Assembly: GCF_900155945.1 (NCBI RefSeq)
Contig: NZ_FTMN01000009.1
Span: 62,001-126,000, forward strand
Reading direction: 5' to 3'
DNA: 64,000 bases
Source: Marinobacterium stanieri
Lineage (GTDB): Bacteria; Pseudomonadota; Gammaproteobacteria; Pseudomonadales; Balneatricaceae
Shown: positions 1-8,116 of the stretch, piece after piece
How positions within the stretch are numbered: the stretch's first letter is position 1
Layout: every line of letters starts with the position of its first letter
The notes under the pieces: generated by a model
What the model was told of the DNA's origin: nothing
Databases searched by the model: none
The model's input: the letters and a program-made list of their open reading frames with translations, nothing else
Position numbers and translations under genes: made by a program

Positions 1-13
1 TTTTCAGATCAGA

Positions 14-35
14 TTCAGTTGCACTGGTGTCTCAT
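14..35 (+). repeat. Upstream repeat copy 1 (glycine-zipper gene 1)
   Basis: This 22-base stretch matches positions 469-490 at 18 of 22 positions. The two copies lie upstream of the two paralogous glycine-zipper genes, so the duplication that made the pair probably included leader or promoter sequence. No clear sigma-70 promoter was assigned inside it. Confidence 0.5.
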
Positions 36-72
36 ATACCCATGAAACGCCCCTGTGGGCAGGAGGATTGAT

Positions 73-408
73 ATGAACAAGATGACCATCGCGATTGCTA
101 CGCTGGCACTGCTGCCCGATTTTGCCTCAGCAGATGACCTGACAATCGACTCAGCCATTGGCGGTGCCATTGGTGGTGCTCTGGGCGGTGCCGTGGGTGC
201 CGAACTGGGCGGGCGTGAAGACGCTGTCGTCGGCTCCGGCATAGGTGCGGCTGTGGGCACCTCCGTGAATACCCGCGACCACGATGACGGCCGGGACCGC
301 CGTTACTACGACCGTGATGATCGCCGCTATCATGACGGTTATCGCCGCGAGCGACGCAACCACTCCAGCTTCTGCCCGCCGGGGCAGGCCAAAAAAGGCC
401 GCTGCTGA
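73..408 (+). CDS. Glycine-zipper envelope protein, copy 1
   Basis: A small exported protein of 111 residues. The ATG at 73 is preferred over one at 55 because AGGAGG lies at 61-66, just upstream. Residues 1-20 look like a signal peptide cleaved after ASA. Residues 28-63 form a glycine zipper of repeated GG-A-I/L-GG units, of the kind that inserts as paired helices in bacterial membranes. Residues 68-97 are very rich in Asp, Arg and Tyr, and the protein ends CPPGQAKKGRC with two cysteines eleven positions apart. A PPGxAKK tail recalls CigR/RcnB-type envelope proteins. It is a clear paralogue of the next gene. The precise function is unknown; an envelope or membrane-integrity role is inferred. 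Confidence 0.75.
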   Translation: MNKMTIAIATLALLPDFASADDLTIDSAIGGAIGGALGGAVGAELGGREDAVVGSGIGAAVGTSVNTRDHDDGRDRRYYDRDDRRYHDGYRRERRNHSSFCPPGQAKKGRC

Positions 409-468
409 TTCGGCTTTACATAACTTTACCTCTGGCAAGCAGGGCCCTGCGCTGAATTTAAGATTGAA

Positions 469-490
469 TTCAGCTGCCCGGGTGTCTTAT
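469..490 (+). repeat. Upstream repeat copy 2 (glycine-zipper gene 2)
   Basis: Second copy of the upstream element at 14-35 (18 of 22 identical). It ends 60 bases before the start of the second gene; copy 1 ends 38 bases before its gene, so the spacing is not conserved. Confidence 0.5.
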
Positions 491-549
491 GGGACTGTAC
501 CCAACGGCCGGACTGGGACGATCGACCGTAAAATAACGAGGAGAGTCCT

Positions 550-1023
550 ATGAACAGATATATTCTGACACTGGTGTTGGCGGCCCTGCTGCCTGCCTCT
601 GCCATGGCACGCGATCTGAACGGCGAAGCCATTCTCGGTGCTGCCATTGGCGGTGCTATCGGCAGTGCCGTTGGTTCAGAACTGGGTGGGCGTGATGGCG
701 CAGTGGTCGGCTCAGGAATCGGCGCGGCAGTCGGTGCGGCCATTGGCGCGGAGGGTGGTTCAGACCGCCACCGTTATTCCGACCGCTATCGACACTCGGA
801 TCGAGACCGCTACCGCCATGACCGCCACCGCCGTGTGCAGGTGATTGAACGGCATTACTACCCGGAAGGTCGACGTACGATTCTGGTTAAACGCTATGAC
901 AAGCCCGACCGGCATGGCCACTTTCATAACAAGCACTACAAGAAGCGTTACAAGCAGCACAAGCAGCACAAGCATTGGCATAAACGTGACCGCCATGAGC
1001 GTGATCGCCACTGGCGTTACTGA
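550..1023 (+). CDS. Glycine-zipper envelope protein, copy 2, His/Lys-rich tail
   Basis: A 157-residue exported protein with a signal peptide (residues 1-21, cleavage after AMA). A glycine zipper (about residues 28-75) nearly repeats copy 1, including the shared block GSGIGAAVG. After it comes a tract rich in Asp, Arg, His and Tyr, then a tail from about residue 110 dominated by His, Lys and Arg. The tail is strongly basic and could bind metal ions or polyanions; that is inference. A GAGGAG-type ribosome site precedes the ATG. The gene is followed by a strong terminator, so the pair ends a rightward unit. No enzymatic motif is visible. Confidence 0.75.
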   Translation: MNRYILTLVLAALLPASAMARDLNGEAILGAAIGGAIGSAVGSELGGRDGAVVGSGIGAAVGAAIGAEGGSDRHRYSDRYRHSDRDRYRHDRHRRVQVIERHYYPEGRRTILVKRYDKPDRHGHFHNKHYKKRYKQHKQHKHWHKRDRHERDRHWRY

Positions 1024-1045
1024 TGCTGAATGACTTTGGCAGACA

Positions 1046-1082
1046 GGGCCCGGTTCTCTACTGAAGAGGCCGGGCCTTTTTT
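1046..1082 (+). terminator. Rho-independent terminator after glycine-zipper gene 2
   Basis: GGCCCGG at 1047-1053 pairs with CCGGGCC at 1070-1076, followed by six T (1077-1082). It overlaps the last bases of the convergent pgeF gene. Confidence 0.85.
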
Positions 1083-1815
1083 ATGCCGGCTCGATCCAGA
1101 TCAGACTGGCCATGCGGCCGGTGCGACCATCACGGCGGTAGGAGAAGAAATCCTGCTGTTCGGTGAAGGTGCAATGCTCTCCGCCACTGACCGACTGAAT
1201 GCCCGCGGCCTCAAGGCGCTGCTGCGCCAGCAGGTACAGATCCGCCAGCCAGCGGTCGTCATGAGTCGGTGAGGGTTTGAAAGCAGCTTCGGCCTCGGCA
1301 TCCCGTGCCATAAAGGCAGCACGCACTTCCGGCCCCACTTCAAACGCCAGAGGCCCAATCGCCGGCCCGAACCAGGCATTCACCTCGGCCGGATCATCAA
1401 AGCTGGCCAGCGTCGCTTCCAGCACGCCGTTGAGCAGTCCGCGCCAGCCGGCATGAGCCGCAGCTACCTGAGCACCATCATTGGAGGCAAACAGCACCGG
1501 CAGGCAATCGGCGGTCATCACCGTGCAGACCACTCCCGGCGTGCGCGTCCAGCAGGCATCGGCTTCACGCACCAGGCCATCGCTGCGCGCTTCCACCACC
1601 GCAACACCGTGTACCTGCGTCAGCCACTGCGGCTGGGCAATGCCCAGCTCGGCCTGCAGGCGGCGCCGGTTTTCGGCCACGGCCTTGGGGTCATCATCGA
1701 CATGATCACCCAGATTGAGACTGTGCCAGGGCTCGACACTGACGCCTCCCTCGCGGGTGGTGCTCAATGCCTGTACGCCGGGTGCCAGCGGCTGTTGCGG
1801 ACGGATCAGTTTCAT
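1081..1815 (-). CDS. pgeF: Purine nucleoside phosphorylase / laccase-domain protein YfiH
   Basis: A 244-residue member of the YfiH (PgeF, formerly 'polyphenol oxidase') family. Work on the family reports adenosine and purine-nucleoside activity and, in E. coli, editing of peptidoglycan precursors. Family signatures seen are QVHG near residue 67, TADCLPV near 101, AAAHAGWRG near 118 and the late GGEHCTF; the His and Cys residues form the metal site. Its ATG overlaps the stop of rluD by four bases (1812-1815), so it is translationally coupled to rluD. The rluD-yfiH pairing is standard in gammaproteobacteria. The length is normal for the family. Confidence 0.93.
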   Translation of the reverse strand: MKLIRPQQPLAPGVQALSTTREGGVSVEPWHSLNLGDHVDDDPKAVAENRRRLQAELGIAQPQWLTQVHGVAVVEARSDGLVREADACWTRTPGVVCTVMTADCLPVLFASNDGAQVAAAHAGWRGLLNGVLEATLASFDDPAEVNAWFGPAIGPLAFEVGPEVRAAFMARDAEAEAAFKPSPTHDDRWLADLYLLAQQRLEAAGIQSVSGGEHCTFTEQQDFFSYRRDGRTGRMASLIWIEPA

Positions 1816-2780
1816 AGCTCGTAATCGTAATCTTCGGCATCACGTTTCAGGACGCTGAGCAGCTGTTGCATGTCCTCGGGCAGGTCGACCTCCCAGGACA
1901 CCAGCTCACCCGTTCCCGGATGCCAGAGTTCCAGTTTTTTGGCGTGCAGCGCCTGACGGCGGAAGTTGCGCATTACCTTTTGCATCGCCGGGCTACAGCC
2001 CTTGGGCAGACGGAAACGGCCACCGTAGGTCTGGTCGCCCACCAGCGGATAATTAATATGCGCCATGTGGACACGGATCTGGTGAGTACGGCCCGTTTCC
2101 AGCTTGAGACGAATATGGGTGTGGGCACGGAATTTTTCCAGCACACGGTAATGGGTCACCGCTTCCTTGCCCAAACCGACCACGGCCATTTTCTGACGGT
2201 TCTTGGAATGGCGACCCAGCGGCTCATCGACGCAGCCGCCACCGGTCATCACGCCATTCACCACCGCCTCATACTCACGCCCCATGCTGCGCTCCTGCAG
2301 CTGGGAGACCAGCTCGGTCTGGGCCGCAATGGTCTTGGCCACTACCATCAAGCCGGTGGTGTCCTTGTCCAGACGGTGCACGATACCGGCACGGGGCACC
2401 TGGTCGATATCCGGGCAGTGGTGCAGCAGGGCATTCATCAACGTGCCGCTGTCATGACCCGCCGCTGGGTGTACCACCAGGCCGGCCGGCTTGTTGATCA
2501 CCAGAATGTCGTCATCTTCGTGCACGATTTCCAGCGGAATCGCTTCGCCTGCGTGCTCCTCGATACGCGGCAGCTCGGTGCGCACACTGATCGCCTCGCC
2601 GCCGTTGAGCTTGTCACGGGGGCGTTTGGCTTCGCCATCGACCTTGAGCGTACCGTCCTTGATCCAGTTCTGGATACGGGAGCGGGAGTAGTCCGGAAAG
2701 AGCTGGGCAGCGGCCTGATCCAGGCGCATACCGAACATCTCGGCCGGGACGTGCACATCGAGTTCTAGCAGTTCTGACAT
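1812..2780 (-). CDS. rluD: 23S rRNA pseudouridine(1911/1915/1917) synthase
   Basis: RluD isomerises three uridines in helix 69 of 23S rRNA. The frame could open at 2813, but family alignment favours the internal Met at 2780 (MSELLELDVH), giving 322 residues. An N-terminal S4-like RNA-binding domain (about residues 18-75, with FPDYSRSRIQNWI) precedes the RluA-type catalytic domain. The motif HRLDKDTTG places the catalytic Asp at about residue 138. Later motifs include GRTHQIRVHMAHINYPLVGD. It is divergent from bamD, as in many relatives, and pgeF follows with a four-base overlap. Confidence 0.95.
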   Translation of the reverse strand: MSELLELDVHVPAEMFGMRLDQAAAQLFPDYSRSRIQNWIKDGTLKVDGEAKRPRDKLNGGEAISVRTELPRIEEHAGEAIPLEIVHEDDDILVINKPAGLVVHPAAGHDSGTLMNALLHHCPDIDQVPRAGIVHRLDKDTTGLMVVAKTIAAQTELVSQLQERSMGREYEAVVNGVMTGGGCVDEPLGRHSKNRQKMAVVGLGKEAVTHYRVLEKFRAHTHIRLKLETGRTHQIRVHMAHINYPLVGDQTYGGRFRLPKGCSPAMQKVMRNFRRQALHAKKLELWHPGTGELVSWEVDLPEDMQQLLSVLKRDAEDYDYEL

Positions 2781-2912
2781 CTGTGATTTCTTCGTCGGCG
2801 GAGGTTTGGGCATGGGCTCCGGTTATGGTTAAATAGACCGGAATTCTCAGGCCAGTATAACCGAATCAGGCCACTCACGCCGAATCCGGCTCCAGTATCA
2901 GGAATGATTAAC

Positions 2913-3893
2913 ATGCGACCCTTGAAAGTCCTAGCCACCCTAGTGCTCTTTAGCCTGCTTTCCGCCTGCTCCTGGTTTGGCGGCGACGAGAAGGTGGCCC
3001 CGGATGTGCCGGAACAGGAGTTGTACGAAGAAGCGCTGAGCGCACTTGAATCCGACAACTATGACCTGGCAATCGAGAAACTGCAGCTGCTGGAAGCGCG
3101 CTACCCGTTTGGCCGTTACTCCGAGCAGGCACAGCTGGAGCTGATCTACGCCTATTTCCGCAACTATGAACCGGCTTCTGCCAGTGCCGCAGCCGACCGC
3201 TTCATCCGTTTGCACCCGAACCATGACAACATCGATTACGCCTACTACCTGAAAGGCCTAACGGCGTTCGAGCAGGACCGTTCCTTTATTGCCCAGTACC
3301 TGCCCATCGATGTCAGCCAGCGCGACCCCGGTGCTGCTCTGGATTCCTTTGAAAGCTTCTCCACCCTGCTGACCCGCTACCCGGACAGCGAATACGCGCC
3401 GGATGCCCAGAAGCGCATGCAGTTCCTGAAAAACCGTCTGGCGGCCTACGAGGTGCATGTGGCGGCGTACTACATGAAACGTCAGGCCTGGGTGGCGGCA
3501 GCCAACCGTGGTCGCTATGTGGTGGAAAACCTGCAGGAAACCCCGGCGGTGCCCGATGCGCTGGCGATCATGGCAGAAGCCTACACCGAACTGGGCATGG
3601 ATGACCTGGCCAAGAACTCTCTGGACGTACTGCAGCTGAACTTCCCGGACTACAAGATCCGCCCGTTCAAACAACGCAGCGCAACCCTGCTGCAGACCGC
3701 CACCTTTGGTCTGCTGGGTGGCGACGAGCCGGCTGAACCGGCCCGCCCGATTCCGCTGGCCGACCGTCAACGTGCAGACGCTGCCGAAGCCGAGGCTGAA
3801 GAAGCCAAGCAGGAAGAGCGTTCCTGGTTCAGCCGCATGACCTTCGGTGTGTTTGACGACGAAGACGAGACGGTACAGAAAACCGATCGCTAA
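2913..3893 (+). CDS. bamD: Outer-membrane assembly lipoprotein BamD
   Basis: BamD is the essential lipoprotein of the BAM complex that folds outer-membrane beta-barrels. The ATG at 2913 is preferred over 2904 because AGGA at 2900-2903 is then nine bases upstream. The signal peptide ends in the lipobox LSAC with Cys19 as the lipidated residue. Downstream are helical TPR-like repeats typical of BamD ([20 protein letters not shown], the [11 protein letters not shown] segment, then [18 protein letters not shown]). At 326 residues it is longer than E. coli BamD. The extra length is a charged Ala/Glu-rich C-terminal extension (about 275-326), similar in size to pseudomonad versions. Confidence 0.95.
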   Translation: MRPLKVLATLVLFSLLSACSWFGGDEKVAPDVPEQELYEEALSALESDNYDLAIEKLQLLEARYPFGRYSEQAQLELIYAYFRNYEPASASAAADRFIRLHPNHDNIDYAYYLKGLTAFEQDRSFIAQYLPIDVSQRDPGAALDSFESFSTLLTRYPDSEYAPDAQKRMQFLKNRLAAYEVHVAAYYMKRQAWVAAANRGRYVVENLQETPAVPDALAIMAEAYTELGMDDLAKNSLDVLQLNFPDYKIRPFKQRSATLLQTATFGLLGGDEPAEPARPIPLADRQRADAAEAEAEEAKQEERSWFSRMTFGVFDDEDETVQKTDR

Positions 3894-3916
3894 GCTCCGC
3901 CGACATTTTGATACTG

Positions 3917-3946
3917 AAAAGGGCCTGCATCTGCAGGCCCTTTTTT
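3917..3946 (+). terminator. Terminator after bamD
   Basis: GGGCCTGC (3921-3928) pairs perfectly with GCAGGCCC (3933-3940) across a four-base loop. It is preceded by AAAA and followed by TTTTTT. Confidence 0.9.
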
Positions 3947-3982
3947 ATTGTGCCGGTGTTATCGACCGCACCTATAAGACAT

Positions 3983-4006
3983 AAAAAAGCCCGAACAGGT
4001 CCGGGC
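3983..4006 (-). terminator. Terminator after mmsA (leftward)
   Basis: Read leftward, GCCCG (4006-4002) and CGGGC (3993-3989) form a stem followed by six U (complement of 3983-3988). It closes the aminotransferase-mmsA unit. Confidence 0.8.
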
Positions 4007-4029
4007 AAAAAGGCTAGTGAATAGCCGGC

Positions 4030-5523
4030 TTAGCTGGGAAAGGCGAAGGATGCACCTTCGCGTACACCGGCCGAAGGCCAGCGCTGGGTGATGGTTTTAC
4101 GCTTGGTGTAAAAGCGCACGGCATCCGGCCCATAGGCGTGCAGATCACCGAACAGGGAACGCTTCCAGCCACCAAAGCTATGGTAGGCCACCGGCACCGG
4201 CAGCGGTACATTGATGCCGACCATGCCGACCTGGATGTTGTCGGAGAAGTAGCGTGCCGCTTCACCGTCACGGGTGAAGATGCAGGTGCCGTTGCCGTAC
4301 TCATGATCATCAATCAACGCCATCGCTTCCTGCATGCTGTTGACACGCACCACCTGCAGCACGGGGCCGAAGATCTCTTCCTGATAGCTGGTCATCTCCG
4401 GAGTCACACGGTCGATCAGTGTCCCTCCGACAAAGAAACCGTCTTCATGTCCGGCAACCTCGGGGTTACGACCATCCACCACCAGCGTTGCACCCTGCTC
4501 CACTGCACTGGTGATATAGCCATTCACCTTGTCACGGTGGGCACCGGTAATCACCGGGCCAAAATCATTGCTGCTGTCGGAGTAAGCACCCACTTTCAGC
4601 CCCTGCATGGCCGTCTGCATCTTTTCGATCAGAGCGTCGGCGGCCTGGTCGCCCACGGCAACAGCAACCGACAGTGCCATGCAACGCTCACCGGATGAAC
4701 CGAACGCTGCGCCCAGCAACTGGTTCACCGCGTTATCCATATCCGCATCCGGCATGATGATGGCGTGGTTCTTGGCACCGCCCAGCGCCTGACAGCGTTT
4801 GCCATGGGCGTTGGCGGTGCTGTAGATGTACTCGGCAATCGGGGTGGAACCAACGAAACTCACTGCCTTGATACGCTCATCGGTGAGCAGCGTATCCACC
4901 GCTTCCTTGTCGCCGTTGACCACGTTCAGCACACCATCCGGCAAGCCTGCTTCCTGCAACAATTGGGCAATAAACAGTACCGAACTCGGATCACGTTCGG
5001 ACGGCTTGAGCACGAAGCAGTTACCGCACACCAGCGCCATGGGATACATCCACAGCGGCACCATGGCCGGGAAGTTGAACGGTGTGATACCGGCAACGAC
5101 ACCCAGTGGCTGGAATTCACTCCAGGAGTCGATGTCCGGGCCCACGTTCTTGCTGTGCTCACCTTTCAGCAACTGCGGAGCACCACAGGCGTATTCCACG
5201 TTCTCGATGCCGCGCTGCAGTTCACCGGCAGCGTCATGGGAAATTTTGCCGTGCTCTTCACCGATCATGCGACAGATCTCTTCGCTGTGCTGCTCCAGCA
5301 GTTCCTTGAAGCGGAACATGATGCGGGCGCGCTTCAGCGGCGGAGTGTTGCGCCAGGCCGGGAATGCAGCTTCAGCGGCGGCAATGGCTTCTTCTACCGT
5401 GTCTTTGCCGGCCAGGGCAACCTGGCGCGTAGCCGCGCCCGTTGCCGGATTGAATACGTCCTGGGTACGCGCCGCGTCGCTGCGTACTTCGCCATTAATC
5501 AGGTGTCCAACCAGTGCTGTCAT
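4030..5523 (-). CDS. mmsA: CoA-acylating methylmalonate/malonate-semialdehyde dehydrogenase
   Basis: This enzyme oxidises (methyl)malonate semialdehyde with NAD and CoA to propionyl- or acetyl-CoA plus CO2, in valine, beta-alanine or inositol breakdown. At 497 residues it has normal length. The aldehyde dehydrogenase fold is clear: PFNFPAMVPLWM (about 148-159), KPSE (173-176), FVGSTPIAEY (223-232) and the catalytic Cys281 in FGSSGERCMALS, the MmsA form of the active-site motif. A GAGGAA ribosome site precedes the ATG. It lies 39 bases after the aminotransferase and is probably co-transcribed. Next to a beta-alanine-type aminotransferase, its likely substrate is malonate semialdehyde. Confidence 0.93.
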   Translation of the reverse strand: MTALVGHLINGEVRSDAARTQDVFNPATGAATRQVALAGKDTVEEAIAAAEAAFPAWRNTPPLKRARIMFRFKELLEQHSEEICRMIGEEHGKISHDAAGELQRGIENVEYACGAPQLLKGEHSKNVGPDIDSWSEFQPLGVVAGITPFNFPAMVPLWMYPMALVCGNCFVLKPSERDPSSVLFIAQLLQEAGLPDGVLNVVNGDKEAVDTLLTDERIKAVSFVGSTPIAEYIYSTANAHGKRCQALGGAKNHAIIMPDADMDNAVNQLLGAAFGSSGERCMALSVAVAVGDQAADALIEKMQTAMQGLKVGAYSDSSNDFGPVITGAHRDKVNGYITSAVEQGATLVVDGRNPEVAGHEDGFFVGGTLIDRVTPEMTSYQEEIFGPVLQVVRVNSMQEAMALIDDHEYGNGTCIFTRDGEAARYFSDNIQVGMVGINVPLPVPVAYHSFGGWKRSLFGDLHAYGPDAVRFYTKRKTITQRWPSAGVREGASFAFPS

Positions 5524-5562
5524 GGTGTTTCCTCGTCGTTTCTTATCGTTAAAGTCGGTTAA

Positions 5563-6882
5563 TCAGCGCAGTTCGTGCAGGGTGTCGCCCAGCGCATTGA
5601 TCAGTCGGTCGATCTCGTCTGCTTCCACTGTAAAGGGCAGGCCCAGTTGGATGGTGTCGCCGCCATAACGGACATAGAAGCCTTTCTGCCACATCTTCAT
5701 CGCCACCAGGTAAGGACGCAGAGCCGGCTCGCCTGGTGCATGCTCCAGCGTGATGCCACCCGCCAGGCCGTAGTTGCGGATATCCTGCACACAGGGCGCA
5801 CCTTTCAGGGCATGTAGCGATTCTGCGAACAACGGCGAGATCTGTTTCACGCGCGGAATCAGCTGGTCGCGTTCCAGCAGATCCAGTGACGCCAGTGCAG
5901 CCGCACAAGCCACCGGATGGGCGGAGTAGGTGTAGCCATGCGGCAGCTCGACCATATATTCCGGTCCACCCTGCTCCATAAAGCAGTCGTAGAGTTCGTC
6001 TTTCACGATCACCGCGCCCATGGGCACCGCGCCGTTGGTGAGCTGCTTGGCGACGTTCATGATGTCCGGGGTAACGCCGAACTCTTCGGCACCGGTCCAG
6101 GACCCCATGCGCCCGAAACCGGTAATGACTTCATCAAAAATCAGCAGAATCTGGTGCTGATCACAGATCTCACGCAGGCGCTGCAGATAACCTTTGGGCG
6201 GCGGAATAACCCCGGCAGAACCGGCCATCGGCTCCACAATCACAGCGGCGATGTTGGAGGCATCATGCAGGGCGATCAGCTCCAGCAGCTCATCGGCCTG
6301 ATCTGCACCACGCTCCGGCATGCCCTGGGTAAAGGCGTTTTCCGCTTTCAGGGTATGACCCAGATGGTCCGCATCCACGGCCTGACCATAGAGCGAACGG
6401 TTGGGGCCGATACCGCCAACACTGATGCCACCGAAGTTAACACCGTGGTAACCCTTGGCACGGCCAATTAATTTGGTTTTGGTCGGCATGCCTTTCTTGC
6501 GCCAATAGGCACGGGCGATTTTCAGCGACGTATCCGCAGACTCGGAGCCTGAGCCGGTAAAGAACACGTGGTTCAGGCCTTCAGGGGTCAGCTCCTTGAT
6601 GCGGTTGGCCAACTCGAACGAAAGCGGGTGCCCGAACTGAAAAGCCGGCGCGTAGTCCAGCGTGTTCAGCTGCTTGGCCACCGCTTCGCTGATTTCAGGG
6701 CGGTTATGGCCGGCACCGCAGGTCCAGAGACCGGACAGGCCATCAAAAATCTTGCGGCCTTCGCTGTCGGTGTAATAGTTGCCTTCGGCAGCAACGATCA
6801 TGCGCGGGTTTTGCTTGAATTCACGGTTGGCACTGAAAGGCATCCAGTGCGCTTCGAGAAACGCCGGTGTGTATTGGCTCAT
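5563..6882 (-). CDS. Omega-amino acid:pyruvate aminotransferase (class III)
   Basis: A PLP-dependent class III aminotransferase of 439 residues, closest in character to beta-alanine--pyruvate transaminases (OapT/BauA/AptA type). FTGSGSESADTSLK (about 108-121) binds the cofactor phosphate. LIFDEVITGFGRMG (about 247-260) carries the Asp that contacts the pyridine nitrogen. Lys279 in NVAKQLTNG is the Schiff-base lysine. The expected reaction moves the terminal amino group of beta-alanine, or a similar omega-amino acid, to pyruvate, giving malonate semialdehyde and alanine. The downstream mmsA would then make acetyl-CoA. Taurine, hypotaurine, GABA or putrescine-derived substrates cannot be excluded. 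It is divergently transcribed from the LysR gene. Confidence 0.88.
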   Translation of the reverse strand: MSQYTPAFLEAHWMPFSANREFKQNPRMIVAAEGNYYTDSEGRKIFDGLSGLWTCGAGHNRPEISEAVAKQLNTLDYAPAFQFGHPLSFELANRIKELTPEGLNHVFFTGSGSESADTSLKIARAYWRKKGMPTKTKLIGRAKGYHGVNFGGISVGGIGPNRSLYGQAVDADHLGHTLKAENAFTQGMPERGADQADELLELIALHDASNIAAVIVEPMAGSAGVIPPPKGYLQRLREICDQHQILLIFDEVITGFGRMGSWTGAEEFGVTPDIMNVAKQLTNGAVPMGAVIVKDELYDCFMEQGGPEYMVELPHGYTYSAHPVACAAALASLDLLERDQLIPRVKQISPLFAESLHALKGAPCVQDIRNYGLAGGITLEHAPGEPALRPYLVAMKMWQKGFYVRYGGDTIQLGLPFTVEADEIDRLINALGDTLHELR

Positions 6883-6988
6883 GGGGCACTCCTGACCGAA
6901 TCCGGTTCTGTATTGTTATTCTGTGGCGTCGTACAGGGTCTGAGCATCAGGCTGTCGCCACCGGATGTAGACTTTGCAACCCAACATC

Positions 6989-7038
6989 AGTTAAATAAAT
7001 CTAAAAACACTAACCCTCAATTAAGTATTTATTTAACT
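6989..7038. promoter_or_regulatory. Perfect 12-bp inverted repeat between aminotransferase and lysR genes
   Basis: AGTTAAATAAAT at 6989-7000 is exactly mirrored by ATTTATTTAACT at 7027-7038, with a 26-base spacer. It sits in the 167-base divergent region and ends 11 bases before the LysR start. This suits a regulator that represses its own gene and controls the divergent catabolic genes. The core TTAAATAAA recurs at 7992-8000 upstream of the TRAP operon. Assignment to the LysR protein is inference. Confidence 0.6.
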
Positions 7039-7049
7039 TTGGTGGCTGT

Positions 7050-8015
7050 ATGAAGGGATCAGAGTTCAAGGGACAGCTCAGCGATGTAGATCTGCGCATG
7101 CTGAGAATTTTCCGCGCAGTGGTGGAATCCGGCGGGTTTTCCGCTGCCGAGGTCGAGCTGAATATCAGCCGTGCAGCGATCAGTATCGCCATGGCGGATC
7201 TGGAAGTGCGGATGGGATTCAAGCTGTGTCAGCGCGGGCGTTCCGGCTTCTCACTGACTGATGAAGGCCGCCAGGTGTACGAGTTTACCCTGCAGCTTCT
7301 CACTTCACTGGAGGAGTTCAAAACCCAGGTCAACTCTCTGCATGCCCACCTCAAGGGCGAGCTGAACATCGGCATTACCGACAATCTGGTGACCATGCCA
7401 CGCATGCATATCACCCATGCCCTGTCCCATCTGAAGAAAATTGGCCCGGATGTGAATATCAATATTCGCATGAGCCCACCCAACGAGATCGAGCTGGCCG
7501 TTCTGGACGGCCGCCTGCACGTGGGCATGGTGCCGCATCATCGCGCACTGGCAGGCCTGAACTACCTGCCGCTCTACGACGAAACCTCATACCTGTACTG
7601 CAGCAATGAGCACCCCTTGTTTCAGAGCGCGAATGTCAGCATTGAGCAGCTGGCGAATTGGGACGCCGTGGTACCTGCCTATGCGCAGAGTGCGGAGATC
7701 AAACGCCATTACCAGGTGCTCAACGGCACCGCGACGGCGACAGACCGCGAAGGCGTGGCTTTCCTGATCATGACCGGCGCCTATATCGGCTTTCTGCCCG
7801 AGCATTTTGCGGCCCGCTGGGTCAGTGAGAAACGTATGCGTGCCCTGACCCCTGAAGACCTGCACTACATCACGCCATTCGCCGCTATTTCACGCAAAGG
7901 CGCCCGCCCCAACCTGGTTTTGGAGACCTATCTGGACACCCTGGGCCGCATTCAGTCCGAAGCAACTTTAAAGGTAAGCAAACGCTTATCTTTAAATAAA
8001 CAAATAGGAATTTAA
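7050..8015 (+). CDS. LysR-family transcriptional regulator
   Basis: A 321-residue LysR-type regulator. The N-terminal winged helix-turn-helix spans about residues 10-70 (LRMLRIFRAVVESGGFSAAE, then SRAAISIAMADLEVRMG). A periplasmic-binding-protein-like effector domain follows from about 95. A GGTGG ribosome site precedes the ATG. It sits between a divergent aminotransferase-mmsA pair and a downstream TRAP transporter, so it probably controls both in response to the imported compound or an intermediate. Its last 16 codons contain a large dyad (7967-7996) that may be a control site for the next operon. Confidence 0.92.
   Translation: MKGSEFKGQLSDVDLRMLRIFRAVVESGGFSAAEVELNISRAAISIAMADLEVRMGFKLCQRGRSGFSLTDEGRQVYEFTLQLLTSLEEFKTQVNSLHAHLKGELNIGITDNLVTMPRMHITHALSHLKKIGPDVNINIRMSPPNEIELAVLDGRLHVGMVPHHRALAGLNYLPLYDETSYLYCSNEHPLFQSANVSIEQLANWDAVVPAYAQSAEIKRHYQVLNGTATATDREGVAFLIMTGAYIGFLPEHFAARWVSEKRMRALTPEDLHYITPFAAISRKGARPNLVLETYLDTLGRIQSEATLKVSKRLSLNKQIGI
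7967..7996. promoter_or_regulatory. Near-perfect dyad overlapping the 3' end of the lysR gene
   Basis: TTTAAAGGTAAGC (7967-7979) pairs with GCTTATCTTTAAA (7984-7996) across AAAC. All 13 positions pair in RNA, one of them a G-U. No U tract follows, so it is not a normal terminator. The right arm runs into TTTAAATAAA, a motif shared with the repeat at 6989-7038. It could be an operator for the TRAP operon or an RNA stem protecting a transcript end. Confidence 0.5.
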
Positions 8016-8116
8016 TTAACAAATTGTGACCCGCAGACTGCTTCAACACCCTCGGCACAGGCACTGCTTTTCAGAGGGTGTGATGACCACACATAACAAC
8101 AACACTGGGGGTCACA

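Noticed and set aside
2781-2813. N-terminal extension of RluD ([11 protein letters not shown])
   Set aside because: The extra residues are not part of the family N terminus and the internal Met aligns better; kept only as an alternative start.
8020-8050. CRP site near the dctP promoter
   Set aside because: Only a TGTGA half-site (around 8024-8028) is present with no matching TCACA at the right distance.
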